A DNA stretch of 64,000 nt from positions 372,001 through 436,000 of the forward strand of contig NZ_KE384430.1 of the NCBI RefSeq assembly GCF_000425645.1. Direction: 5' to 3'. Source of the stretch: Gaetbulibacter saemankumensis DSM 17032. GTDB taxonomy: Bacteria; Bacteroidota; Bacteroidia; Flavobacteriales; Flavobacteriaceae. Numbering within the stretch: position 1 is the first letter of the stretch; each line of letters begins with the position of its first letter. A model generated the notes under the pieces. The model was not told the DNA's origin. It worked only from the letters and a program-made list of their open reading frames with translations, and searched no databases. Below, one piece after another: positions 25,289 to 34,254 of the stretch. A program made the translations under genes and the position numbers.

Positions 25289-25915
25289 TTAATCTAAATG
25301 ATAGATTTCCCTGATACTTTTTAGGATATTTTCAAAATCGATTTTTAAATCGATAAGCTTTCCCGTATGCACATCGAATACCCAACCATGCACTTTTAAA
25401 CCTCTCTGACGTGAAGCTTTTTGTACCGCAGCCGTTTTAATAAGATTGACACATTGCTCTTGCACATTAAGTTCGACTAAGCGATTGTATTTCACATCTT
25501 CATCCTGAATAGCATTGAGTTCTTTTTTATGAATGCGGTAAACATCACGTATATTTCGTAACCAGGGATTGAGAATCCCTAAATCTGCAGATTGCATAGC
25601 TGCTTTAACACCTCCGCAAGCGTAATGCCCACACACAACAATATGATTTACTTTTAAATGAACCACGGCATATTCCACTACCGACATCACATTTAAATCG
25701 GTACCTGTAACCATATTGGCGATATTACGATGTACAAACACCTCACCAGGCCCAAGTCCCATTAACTCTTCGGACGTAACCCGACTATCTGAACAACCAA
25801 TAAATAATAATTCCGGATTTTGACCTTTACCCAATTTTTCGAAATATTCAGAATCTTGAGATAGCCTATCTTTAATCCATTGTTCATTATTATCGAATAC
25901 TTTATCCAGATTCAT
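25289..25915 (-). CDS. Beta-class carbonic anhydrase
   Basis: This zinc enzyme interconverts CO2 and bicarbonate in the cytoplasm. The 208-residue protein has all four catalytic positions: Cys41, the Asp43-Arg45 dyad in CSDSR, and His97 and Cys100 in GHYACGG. The helical N-terminal arm and the VHRNIANMV strand are also typical of plant/bacterial beta-type enzymes. It follows batE on the same strand after 39 bp, so it may be read from the end of the bat operon. It meets cvpA stop-to-stop. Confidence 0.95.
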   Translation of the reverse strand: MNLDKVFDNNEQWIKDRLSQDSEYFEKLGKGQNPELLFIGCSDSRVTSEELMGLGPGEVFVHRNIANMVTGTDLNVMSVVEYAVVHLKVNHIVVCGHYACGGVKAAMQSADLGILNPWLRNIRDVYRIHKKELNAIQDEDVKYNRLVELNVQEQCVNLIKTAAVQKASRQRGLKVHGWVFDVHTGKLIDLKIDFENILKSIREIYHLD

Positions 25916-25954
25916 ATTACAAAATTTAGCAGGATAAAGATAAACTAAAAATCC

Positions 25955-26704
25955 TTAGAGTGACTTGATATCTTGTTTAGAAACCCAGCCCGTTTTACCA
26001 TCGGCTAGTTTTATTTTTTGCCAGTCGGCAACCGTATCTATTACCTGTACTTTAGTACCTTCATGAAGTCTAAAAGCCTCCTCACTACGATTGTTAGGTT
26101 CACTTTTCACTTTACTCTCCTGAACAAAAATAATAGCAGGTTTATCATGCTTATCTAAGTTATATTTATGAAAAGCAAAGGCTAAAGACACACAAACCGA
26201 GGCTAAAGCTATTAAACTACCAACAAATGCCAGTCGCTTTCTCAACGAAGTATAAGCGAAATAGTAGGTTAAAAATAAAATTACGAACACAAATACGAGT
26301 ACTACGGCCACTTTAGCCCAAGCATCGAAAGAAAAGCTATGGGTTATATTCTTTATTAATTTTGGCAAACCCGCTTCAGGAAGTACATCAATAGCATCTA
26401 TAGTCATATTTCTGGCAAATGCCAGATTATTTTTTATCTCATCATCGTTAGGCTCTAACTGCAAACCCTTTTCATAATAATAAATACTAGGCGCTACATT
26501 ATTTAGTTTATAATGCGCATTACCAAGATTAAAATATAATGCTGCCGATTCATTTTTAGTCGCTAAAATAGCTTCATATTTATCTATAGCTTCAGCATAC
26601 TTACCTTCATTATATAAGGTATTGGCTGCTTTAAACAGCTCTTGATTCTGTCCAAAAACTCCAAAACCGAACAAAAACGATAATATGTATAATAACTTTT
26701 TCAT
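25955..26704 (-). CDS. batE: BatE: TPR and SH3-like domain membrane protein
   Basis: This is the last component of the Bacteroides aerotolerance (Bat) locus. It has a signal peptide (MKKLLYILSFLFGFGVFG), TPR repeats over about residues 22-95, a membrane segment pair (about 130-180) and a C-terminal bacterial SH3 domain (VKSEPNNRSEEAFRLHEGTK to GWVSKQDIK). The start is placed at 26704 because MKK begins a normal signal peptide and lies 1 bp after the batD stop; a longer ORF starts at 26725. It presumably assembles with BatD and the von Willebrand proteins in the periplasm. The biochemical role of the complex is not settled. Confidence 0.88.
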   Translation of the reverse strand: MKKLLYILSFLFGFGVFGQNQELFKAANTLYNEGKYAEAIDKYEAILATKNESAALYFNLGNAHYKLNNVAPSIYYYEKGLQLEPNDDEIKNNLAFARNMTIDAIDVLPEAGLPKLIKNITHSFSFDAWAKVAVVLVFVFVILFLTYYFAYTSLRKRLAFVGSLIALASVCVSLAFAFHKYNLDKHDKPAIIFVQESKVKSEPNNRSEEAFRLHEGTKVQVIDTVADWQKIKLADGKTGWVSKQDIKSL

Positions 26705-26705
26705 C

Positions 26706-28481
26706 TTAACGTGCTTGTTTATCAATTAATGAAATAGTTTTAGCGGCCTTATCATAATCTTCTTGCATGGTCACATTATCGATAGGGCTATAACGTGCCA
26801 ATTCACAACTTTCAAGAATACCTAAAAAGTCTTTTATAACAGACGCTTCCACGTCCTTTTCAGAAAGCAAATCACTGATACGTTCCTTACTAAACTCACT
26901 TGTTTCAATAAATAATTTTGCTTTTAAATAATTATGCAAGGCTTTTTCTAAGGCTATATAAAAAGCCTCTTTAGAACCTAAAGATTTCTTCGCATGACTT
27001 AAGTATTTTTTAGCAAGCTTATCGGCTTTTCTAATTTTATTACCATAAACATCTGCATCGCGAACTGCCTTTTTCTTACGAATAACTATTGCCAGAGGAA
27101 TAGCCAAAAACGGTAATAACAATAAACTCCAGAACATTTTTGTTTTAAAAAACACAGAGGTGTTCATGCTACTAAACGTGGCATCAGTTTTTATATAAGC
27201 AAACTGCTCATTATTTAAAACAACAGGTTGTTTCCCAATGGTTGAATTACTAGTGCCAGAGGTCGTTTCAGCAGTATTTGTTGGACCATCCAATACATCT
27301 ACAATAATTTCTTCTGAAGACAAACGTTTATAGCTTTCAGTCTTCAAATCGAAATATGAAAACGAAATACTCGGTATAGGGTACTTGCCTTTATATTGAG
27401 GAACGATGGTATAACTATCGGAAATACTACCCTGCATTCCGGAAAGATTTGTTGTAACATCTTCCTTATGTTCTGGCTCGTAAACCTCTAAAGAACTCGG
27501 CAAAGACACCTTAGGAAGCTTGAATAATTTTAAATTTCCATTTCCTCTTACTTTCACTTGTAACTGAAGAGATTCCGAGGCGCTCAATTCCTTTTTACTC
27601 GCATTCACATCAAAATTGAAATTTCCAACAGCTCCTGTAAAATCTGAAGGTTTCCCCGCTTCAGGTAATGGTTTTACATTAATAGTTTTATTTCCTGCTG
27701 AAACCGTTTTATTAACACGTGTCATTAGCATACCTCCAAAAATATCACGCCTGTTTGTTGGCACACGCAAAGCAATATCCAGGGTTAAAGGCTCAATATT
27801 TAATTTCCCGGTTTTCTGCGGATACAATACAGTTTTTCGTAGTACTAGGAATCGATATTCCTTCCCATTGTACATGCCATTCTCAACCTTTTGATTTTGA
27901 GTATTGATATTCTGACTCCAAAAATCGTTAAATCTCGGACTATCCAGTTCATTCCAATTATCGACTGCTACGGTTGGCGAGACGTATAACTTATAAACTA
28001 CAGTAATCGCTTCGTTTAAATAAGGATTTGATTTTGAAACTTCAGCTACCAGATGTACATTCTCGGAGGCAATATAATCGGGATTGTGTGGATCCTTTGG
28101 AATATCGACTGCTGCCGTAACTTCAACCTTAACAGGCAAAGTTTTATAAACTTCACCATCAATAGTAATGGTTGCCTGCTGAATAGTAAAATTACCGCGT
28201 TGCTTAGGAGCTAAAAAGTAACTGTAGGTCTTTTTATAAGAACGCACTCCGTTAACCCAGGAATTACTTACCGACTGATTAGGCCCTCCTACAACCGTAA
28301 AATTGGAAAAATCTGGCGGGTTAAAATTATCGCCATCCTCATTCATTTCAAAATCGATACGTAAGCGTTCGTTAACGCCTAATCGTTCTTTGCTTACTTT
28401 CGCCTCAAATTTCACTTGTGCTACAACCATACTGGTTGTCAATACAATGAGAAATAATATCGTGTGTTTTATAAATTTCAT
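26706..28481 (-). CDS. batD: BatD family oxygen-tolerance protein
   Basis: The 591-residue protein has a signal peptide (cleavage near VVA-Q, residue 21) and several periplasmic Ig-like BatD repeats (for example VKFEAKVSKERLGVNERLRIDF and SASESLQLQVKVRGNGNLKLF). A membrane segment lies near 445-465 (MFWSLLLLPFLAIPLAIVI), and a cytoplasmic helical tail follows. The domain order is that of standard BatD. It lies 62 bp after batC and 1 bp before batE. Bat proteins have been linked to aerotolerance in Bacteroides and to stress survival in spirochaetes; the mechanism is unknown. Confidence 0.92.
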   Translation of the reverse strand: MKFIKHTILFLIVLTTSMVVAQVKFEAKVSKERLGVNERLRIDFEMNEDGDNFNPPDFSNFTVVGGPNQSVSNSWVNGVRSYKKTYSYFLAPKQRGNFTIQQATITIDGEVYKTLPVKVEVTAAVDIPKDPHNPDYIASENVHLVAEVSKSNPYLNEAITVVYKLYVSPTVAVDNWNELDSPRFNDFWSQNINTQNQKVENGMYNGKEYRFLVLRKTVLYPQKTGKLNIEPLTLDIALRVPTNRRDIFGGMLMTRVNKTVSAGNKTINVKPLPEAGKPSDFTGAVGNFNFDVNASKKELSASESLQLQVKVRGNGNLKLFKLPKVSLPSSLEVYEPEHKEDVTTNLSGMQGSISDSYTIVPQYKGKYPIPSISFSYFDLKTESYKRLSSEEIIVDVLDGPTNTAETTSGTSNSTIGKQPVVLNNEQFAYIKTDATFSSMNTSVFFKTKMFWSLLLLPFLAIPLAIVIRKKKAVRDADVYGNKIRKADKLAKKYLSHAKKSLGSKEAFYIALEKALHNYLKAKLFIETSEFSKERISDLLSEKDVEASVIKDFLGILESCELARYSPIDNVTMQEDYDKAAKTISLIDKQAR

Positions 28482-28543
28482 GATTAATTAACGAATTTTG
28501 ACTTATACTTAATTCAACAATCGTTATTATAATTTTATTTGGA

Positions 28544-29413
28544 TTACCAATCTTTTTCAGTTTTCACTTTAACGCCCTTTTTCTTTTCAGCATTCATCTT
28601 TTCCTGAACTTTTTCTTCCTGATTATTCATGGCCTCCAATAGGTTTTTTATCTGTTGTGGTGATAATTTACCAGGCTGAGGTTTTTGTTGTGGCTGATCT
28701 TTCTTTTCCTCATCTCCTTTACCTTGATCTTCTTTTTCATCTTTAGGTTTTCCTTCATCATCTTTCTCGTCTTCACCATCTTTCTTATCCTGATCTCCTT
28801 CGTCCTGATTATCCTTTTTATCGTCGCCTTCCTTGTCTTGATTATCCTGATTATCCTTGTTTTCCTGATCTTTATTTTGATCCTTGTTATCCTGATTATC
28901 TTGATTATCCTTATTGTCTTTATCCTGGTCGTCCTGATTCTGATCTTGTTGCTGTTCGGCACATATTTTAGCAAGACCTAAATTATATCGTGTTTCCTCA
29001 TCGGCAGGGTTGTTCCTCAAAGCATTTTTGTAAGCTTCCACCGCTTCTTTACATTTCTTATTTTTCATCAGAATATTTCCAATGTTATGAAAAGTCTTGT
29101 GTTTTTCTTCTTTTGAAGTCGCCACTTTTGCTGCCTGTTGATGGCGATATAAGGCTTCTTCAAAATTACCCTTTTCTATATATGAATTACCGAGGTTATA
29201 GATTCCTGCAACAGATGCAGGTTGTTCTGAAACCGCTTTTCTATAAGCCATTTCTGCGGAAATAAAATCCTCATCACTTAATAAATTATTTCCTTCGTAT
29301 ACATATGCATTAGCCCTTTTAGCAGCTAATTTTGCTGTTTCTTCCATAGCTGCATCCTGCGCATATCCAAGCGATGTAATTAACGTTAAAATGATTAATA
29401 CTATATTCTTCAT
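28544..29413 (-). CDS. batC: BatC: exported TPR protein with long charged repeat tail
   Basis: The 289-residue protein has a signal peptide (cleavage near LGYA-Q, residue 18) and about three TPR repeats (ISAEMAYRKAVSEQPASV, FEEALYRHQQAAKVA, KEAVEAYKNALRNNPADE). A low-complexity region follows at about residues 155-245, made almost only of Asp, Gln, Asn, Lys and Glu (short repeats such as DNQDNQDNK). The C-terminal part SPQQIKNLLEAMNNQEEKVQ is the conserved BatC end motif. TPRs suggest binding to the Bat von Willebrand proteins. The antisense strand of the repeat tract opens long hydrophobic ORFs that are artefacts. Confidence 0.9.
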   Translation of the reverse strand: MKNIVLIILTLITSLGYAQDAAMEETAKLAAKRANAYVYEGNNLLSDEDFISAEMAYRKAVSEQPASVAGIYNLGNSYIEKGNFEEALYRHQQAAKVATSKEEKHKTFHNIGNILMKNKKCKEAVEAYKNALRNNPADEETRYNLGLAKICAEQQQDQNQDDQDKDNKDNQDNQDNKDQNKDQENKDNQDNQDKEGDDKKDNQDEGDQDKKDGEDEKDDEGKPKDEKEDQGKGDEEKKDQPQQKPQPGKLSPQQIKNLLEAMNNQEEKVQEKMNAEKKKGVKVKTEKDW

Positions 29414-29508
29414 AATAATTTTATAATTCTAAGGTATAAAACCCTGTATTTTTGACAGTTAAAAATATTATAAAATATAACCCTCTAAATCCAATGACTT
29501 TTAGACTC

Positions 29509-30549
29509 TTAATTATTGTTTTCGTTAAACAAATTAAGTTTTTGTAACCAGGCTGTCTTACGGTCCAACAGAAATATATCCAGTAATAAAAAGAATATTC
29601 CAAAGCCTAAAAACCACTGAAACTGGTCTTTAAAATCTGCAAATTGTTTGCTTTCAAATTCTGTTTTATCCATGTTATTTAAAATCTCTCGAATGCTTTC
29701 TACCACTTCATTAGTGTTTCTTCCATTTATATAAACACCATTAGCTTCAGCAGCAATATTCTTTAATGTCTCCTCATTTAGACGAGTAATTACCGTTTCA
29801 CCCTGGCTATCTTTTTTGTAATTTAACACGACTCCATTGCGCTTTTCCGGTATTGGTCCTCCTTTTACATCTCCAACCCCAATGGTGAAAATGCGAATAC
29901 CTTCCTGATTGGCTTGTTCTGCAACAGAAGCGGCGGCATCACCATGATCTTCACCATCTGAAATAATAATAAGTACGCGATTAGTTTGTTCTTCGTCATC
30001 AAAATAAGTTGTCGCCAACTTAATAGCTTCACTAATGGCCGTTCCTTGTGAAGACAACATATCGGTATTCATATTCTGAAGGAACATTTTCGCTGACGCA
30101 TAATCGGTAGTAATTGGCAACTGCGGAAAGGCTTTACCTGCATAGGCTATAATACCTACACGATCGCTTGCCAAATTATTAATTATCTGCGTAACCAACT
30201 GCTTGGACTTTTCTAATCGATTTGGCGCAATATCTTCTGCTAACATACTTTTAGAAACATCGACCGCAAAAACAATATCAACCCCTTCACGTTTTACTGT
30301 TTCCAGCTTAGTTCCTACCTTCGGATTAACCAGAGCAATGGCTAAACATGCGAAGGCTAAACTTAAAACCACTACTTTTAAAACACCCTTAAAAATGGAA
30401 GTATTAGGACTTAAACGCTTTAATAATTCTTTATCTCCAAATTTTTTCTGGGTTTTATATTTCCATATTTGAAGCACCAAAAAGAACAGCACTATTACTG
30501 GAATAACTGCTAATACCCAAAACCATATTTTTTCTTCTAATTGATACAT
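29509..30549 (-). CDS. batB: BatB: von Willebrand factor A membrane protein
   Basis: The 346-residue protein has N-terminal membrane segments (about 8-27 and 57-75), a vWA domain with the MIDAS metal motif DVSKS at 97-101 (FAVDVSKSMLAEDIAPNR), and a C-terminal membrane segment near 315-333. vWA domains bind partner proteins through a divalent metal. It follows batA by 58 bp and precedes batC by 95 bp. Sequence and layout closely parallel BatA, its paralogue next door. Confidence 0.93.
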   Translation of the reverse strand: MYQLEEKIWFWVLAVIPVIVLFFLVLQIWKYKTQKKFGDKELLKRLSPNTSIFKGVLKVVVLSLAFACLAIALVNPKVGTKLETVKREGVDIVFAVDVSKSMLAEDIAPNRLEKSKQLVTQIINNLASDRVGIIAYAGKAFPQLPITTDYASAKMFLQNMNTDMLSSQGTAISEAIKLATTYFDDEEQTNRVLIIISDGEDHGDAAASVAEQANQEGIRIFTIGVGDVKGGPIPEKRNGVVLNYKKDSQGETVITRLNEETLKNIAAEANGVYINGRNTNEVVESIREILNNMDKTEFESKQFADFKDQFQWFLGFGIFFLLLDIFLLDRKTAWLQKLNLFNENNN

Positions 30550-30607
30550 GTATCTTTTTTATTGTTCGTGTTTTACATGTGACACGAATTCCCTTTTAAT
30601 TTGAAAC

Positions 30608-31615
30608 CTAAATAAAACTTCTAAACACCGTATACCGCAAGAGTAGTTCTAACAGTAATAACAAACCAGCCAATATTACTAAAGCGCGGTATTTCTCATC
30701 GTAGTTGTAATATTTAAATTCTTCTATATCTGTTTTTTCCAGTTTATTAATTTCTTCGTAAATCTCTTCGAGCTTCTTATTGTTAGTTGCTCTAAAGTAT
30801 TTACCCCCGGTAGCTTCAGCTATTTCTTTTAAAAGCTCCTCATCAATCTCAACCTGAATACGTCCGTATTGAAAATTCCCGGTTCTTGGATCGATAGCTA
30901 CTGGCGATAAAGCCATACCGTTTGTACCCAATCCGATTGTATAAGTCTTAATTCCATACTCTACGGCCAATTCGCTTGCAATTTTAGGATCTATAAAACC
31001 GGAATTATTAACACCATCAGTTAATAAGATAATTACTTTACTCTTCGCTTTACTATCCTTTAAACGATTTACGGATGTTGCCAATCCCATACCTATAGCC
31101 GTTCCCCCTTCTATAACCGTATTGTATTTTATACTTTGCAAAGAACGTAATACAATAGCCTTATCGCTGGTAATTGGTGTTTTGGTATAACTTTCTCCTG
31201 CATACTCTACCAAACCTATACGATCGTTTGGACGGCCTTTAATAAATTCGGCTGCTACATTTTTTAAAGCTTCAAGACGGTTAGGTGATAAATCTTTCGC
31301 CAGCATACTCGCCGAAACATCTATAGCCATTACAATATCTATTCCGCGAGTGGTTTTAGTTCTTGTTGAAACATCAACCGTTTGTGGTCTGGCCAAAGCC
31401 ATAATTAATAAAACTAAAGCTAAAATTCGTAATACGAATAAACCATGTTTTAATTTTGGCAACCAACTATTGGTAAGCTTAAAACCTTTTAAACTAGATA
31501 TTTTTAATTCTGGTGTCTGCTTTTGGTTTTTAATAATATACCATAAAATGGCTAGTGGCAATGCCAACAATAACCAGAAAAACTCTTTATTTACAAATTC
31601 GATGCCTTCAAACAT
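30608..31615 (-). CDS. batA: BatA: von Willebrand factor A membrane protein
   Basis: The 335-residue protein has the same plan as BatB: membrane segments near 12-27 and 60-75, a vWA domain with MIDAS motif DVSAS at 99-103, and a C-terminal membrane segment (LVILAGLLLLLELLLRY). Its start codon overlaps the stop of the preceding 554-residue gene by one base (TAATG), which points to translational coupling. It is the first vWA gene of the bat cluster. Confidence 0.93.
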   Translation of the reverse strand: MFEGIEFVNKEFFWLLLALPLAILWYIIKNQKQTPELKISSLKGFKLTNSWLPKLKHGLFVLRILALVLLIMALARPQTVDVSTRTKTTRGIDIVMAIDVSASMLAKDLSPNRLEALKNVAAEFIKGRPNDRIGLVEYAGESYTKTPITSDKAIVLRSLQSIKYNTVIEGGTAIGMGLATSVNRLKDSKAKSKVIILLTDGVNNSGFIDPKIASELAVEYGIKTYTIGLGTNGMALSPVAIDPRTGNFQYGRIQVEIDEELLKEIAEATGGKYFRATNNKKLEEIYEEINKLEKTDIEEFKYYNYDEKYRALVILAGLLLLLELLLRYTVFRSFI

Positions 31616-33279
31616 TAGCTCTCTGATTTTTTAAGTTCAACCGAATTCAAAATACGCTCAACTATTTTATCGGCATACATATCATCCAATTTCCAAGACA
31701 AAATAATCTGTTGAATGACGTTACCCGAGGTAAAGCCAAGAATGACATAATTACCCTTTTGTAGTTTATCGGAGTTTGGCACAGGTAAATCTAAGGTTCC
31801 GAAAACCTTTAATCCTTCAGCTCCATTTGGCGTACTAAACTTTTCGCTTTTCGTTAGAATATTTTGTCCTCCAGCCGATTCTATCATCTTTAAATTATAA
31901 TCGATAGACTGCTTTATATCAATTTTATTTTCACCTGCGTTTTTCAGTTTTGTAGTAGTAACAACAATATTAAATCTATCGATTAAACTCCCATAACTAA
32001 ACTGAGTCACATCCATTTGCTGTGCTAATTCTTCAGGTAATTCCGGGGTCATTCGACGTAATACCTTAGGCGTACTAATAGTAACGGGTGGCACACCGTA
32101 ATCACTGATTACCCATTCTCCTTCTAGCAATTCTTTACTGGCATGACCAATAATAGTATCTTTCACATAACCGAAACCATATTTTATTGAGAACCCCGTT
32201 AACGTAGCTAGCAACAAAAAGAGACTAATAGCAACTGTAATAATAACTTTTTTACGTTTACTTTTTCGCTCTAACTCGGCAAGGTATTGAGCATCCTGAA
32301 GTTTCTCTTCTTCGGTAGGCTCTGGAAGCGCCTCTTTAACATGATCGATTTCAACATCGATAGTCTCTCTGTCTAATTTAGCCAACTCAACATCTACGGC
32401 AGACTTAGCAAATTTCACTAAATCGGCACGCTTTAATATACTTTCCAAATTTTTTATATCGTCTTTACTCAACTCAATTTTATTGGCATCTTTCAATAAG
32501 TTAAGACGGGTAATAAGTTCATCCGTGGTACTTTCTAAAGCGCGATCATAAACCTTCTCTTCAAGATATCGACGAATGATAAATGTAAGTTCAGAATAGT
32601 AACTCTTCATTTCAGAATTTTGTAAATACTGACTTTCATCGAGTTTTTTCAACGCTAATTTCGCACGATCATATGGTGGCAACAAGGCAATTTCTTCAGC
32701 CTCTGTTAATGGTTTCTTTCGCCAAATAAACCAGTATAAAGCAAAAGCCACTAAAGCAATAATAAACAAGACTAATAATAGATATTTCCACCAGTTACTC
32801 ACAGGTTTTTTAACCTGAATTAAGGGCTTTATATCATACAAACCCTGTTTAGTCGTATCGATAAGCACATTATTTACCTCTACTTTAAGAGAATCGGTAA
32901 AAAATGTTTTTTCGCCAATAATTATTTTTTGTCTGGGAATTGTATAATGCCCCGAATCGAATTGTGTTAATCCGTATTTCTTAATTAGATTAAATTTATC
33001 TTTATTTCTAAGCGTATCAACCTCATATGATTCAATCATTTCGAGTGGTGAGAACGTTTGCCCTTCAGGGAAAACCACCAATTGCGTTGAATCGGTTTCA
33101 ACTTGGATATGATAGGTAATCTGCTCGCCAATTTTTATAGAGGTTGAATCGATTGCAGACTTCACCTGTGCATTCGCAACAAATGAAGACAACATAATCA
33201 CTACCCCTAACAACCAAAGCTTCACATTTGAGTAACTCATTATTTTAAACTGCATATTTTCAAACTTCAAACTGCTCAC
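31615..33279 (-). CDS. Membrane protein of the Bat locus with BatD-like N-terminal domain
   Basis: This protein of up to 554 residues is encoded between the DUF58 gene and batA. After a signal peptide (cleavage near VANA-Q) comes an Ig-like domain resembling BatD (IKIGEQITYHIQVETDSTQL). Two membrane segments follow (about 168-188 and 350-370), separated by a charged cytoplasmic region, and then a C-terminal periplasmic domain of unknown type (about 385-550). It is clearly part of the Bat operon (batA start overlaps its stop). Alternative starts at 33255 and 33240 would fit the signal peptide better than the first ATG. Function unknown. Confidence 0.8.
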   Translation of the reverse strand: MSSLKFENMQFKIMSYSNVKLWLLGVVIMLSSFVANAQVKSAIDSTSIKIGEQITYHIQVETDSTQLVVFPEGQTFSPLEMIESYEVDTLRNKDKFNLIKKYGLTQFDSGHYTIPRQKIIIGEKTFFTDSLKVEVNNVLIDTTKQGLYDIKPLIQVKKPVSNWWKYLLLVLFIIALVAFALYWFIWRKKPLTEAEEIALLPPYDRAKLALKKLDESQYLQNSEMKSYYSELTFIIRRYLEEKVYDRALESTTDELITRLNLLKDANKIELSKDDIKNLESILKRADLVKFAKSAVDVELAKLDRETIDVEIDHVKEALPEPTEEEKLQDAQYLAELERKSKRKKVIITVAISLFLLLATLTGFSIKYGFGYVKDTIIGHASKELLEGEWVISDYGVPPVTISTPKVLRRMTPELPEELAQQMDVTQFSYGSLIDRFNIVVTTTKLKNAGENKIDIKQSIDYNLKMIESAGGQNILTKSEKFSTPNGAEGLKVFGTLDLPVPNSDKLQKGNYVILGFTSGNVIQQIILSWKLDDMYADKIVERILNSVELKKSES

Positions 33280-33292
33280 TTTTATTTCTTAA

Positions 33293-34159
33293 TTAGCCTC
33301 TTCTTTTAAAATAACCCAGCATCTTTTTCACATAACTCTCATCCACACGGCAATCGATCGTTCCGGCACCAGATTTGGTAAAACTTTCTTTAAAATACTC
33401 TACCCGATCACGATAGTATCTGGTGTAATTTTGTCTCACTTTTTTAGATCCTGTATTAACAAGCATATACTCTCCTGTTTCACCATCCAGCATTTGAACA
33501 ACTCCTAAATTTGGAATTTCTTCTTCTATCTTATCATACACCCTAATACCAGTTACGTCGTGTTTTCCTGCCACAATTTTCATGGTATGATGATAATCAT
33601 CGGTAACAAAATCTGAGAGAACAAACACAATAGCTTTTTTCTTCATAACATTTTGCATGAATTTTAAAGCTTCTGCTAAATTTGTTTGCTGACTTTCCGG
33701 CTCGAACTCAATAAGCTCACGAATGATACGCAATACATGTGAACGCCCTTTCTTAGGTGGAATATACAATTCTACCTTATCTGAAAATAAAATAAGACCT
33801 ATTTTATCGTTATTCTGAGTTGCTGAAAAGGCTAATGTGGCTGCAATTTCTGTGACAACTTCATTTTTAAATTGCTGATTAGTACCAAACATTTCAGATC
33901 CCGACACATCAACCATAAGCATCATGGTTAGTTCGCGTTCCTCTTCAAAAACTTTTACAAAAGGCTCATTGTAACGTGCGGTTACATTCCAATCGATATT
34001 TCTTACATCATCACCAAATTGATATTGTCGTACCTCACTAAATGTCATACCACGTCCTTTGAAAGTGGAATGATATTCCCCTCCAAATAAGTGATCAGAC
34101 AAGCGACGTGTCTTAATCTCAATTTTACGTACTTTTTTAAGTAATTCTTTTGTATCCAT
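33293..34159 (-). CDS. DUF58 domain-containing protein
   Basis: A 288-residue cytoplasmic protein with the DUF58 signature (VRQYQFGDDVRNIDWNVTAR at about 43-62) and a vWA-like domain whose metal site is DVSGS at 84-88. DUF58 proteins are constant partners of MoxR AAA+ ATPases and are thought to link the ATPase to its client. It is located 95 bp after moxR and just before the Bat membrane proteins. The complete DUF58-moxR-bat order is retained here. Confidence 0.92.
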   Translation of the reverse strand: MDTKELLKKVRKIEIKTRRLSDHLFGGEYHSTFKGRGMTFSEVRQYQFGDDVRNIDWNVTARYNEPFVKVFEEERELTMMLMVDVSGSEMFGTNQQFKNEVVTEIAATLAFSATQNNDKIGLILFSDKVELYIPPKKGRSHVLRIIRELIEFEPESQQTNLAEALKFMQNVMKKKAIVFVLSDFVTDDYHHTMKIVAGKHDVTGIRVYDKIEEEIPNLGVVQMLDGETGEYMLVNTGSKKVRQNYTRYYRDRVEYFKESFTKSGAGTIDCRVDESYVKKMLGYFKRRG

Positions 34160-34254
34160 CTATTCAGCAAACAAGTTCAGTATCAGTTATCATTAAGAAT
34201 ATAAGGCGTGGTTTTCACAAACTTTTTGTGTAATCAACCCAATACTTTTAACTA

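Noticed and set aside
28685-28981. Long hydrophobic ORF antisense to batC
   Set aside because: It is the reverse strand of the Asp/Asn/Lys/Gln codon repeats, which reads as Leu/Ile/Val/Phe. The batC frame has a signal peptide, TPRs and conserved end motif.
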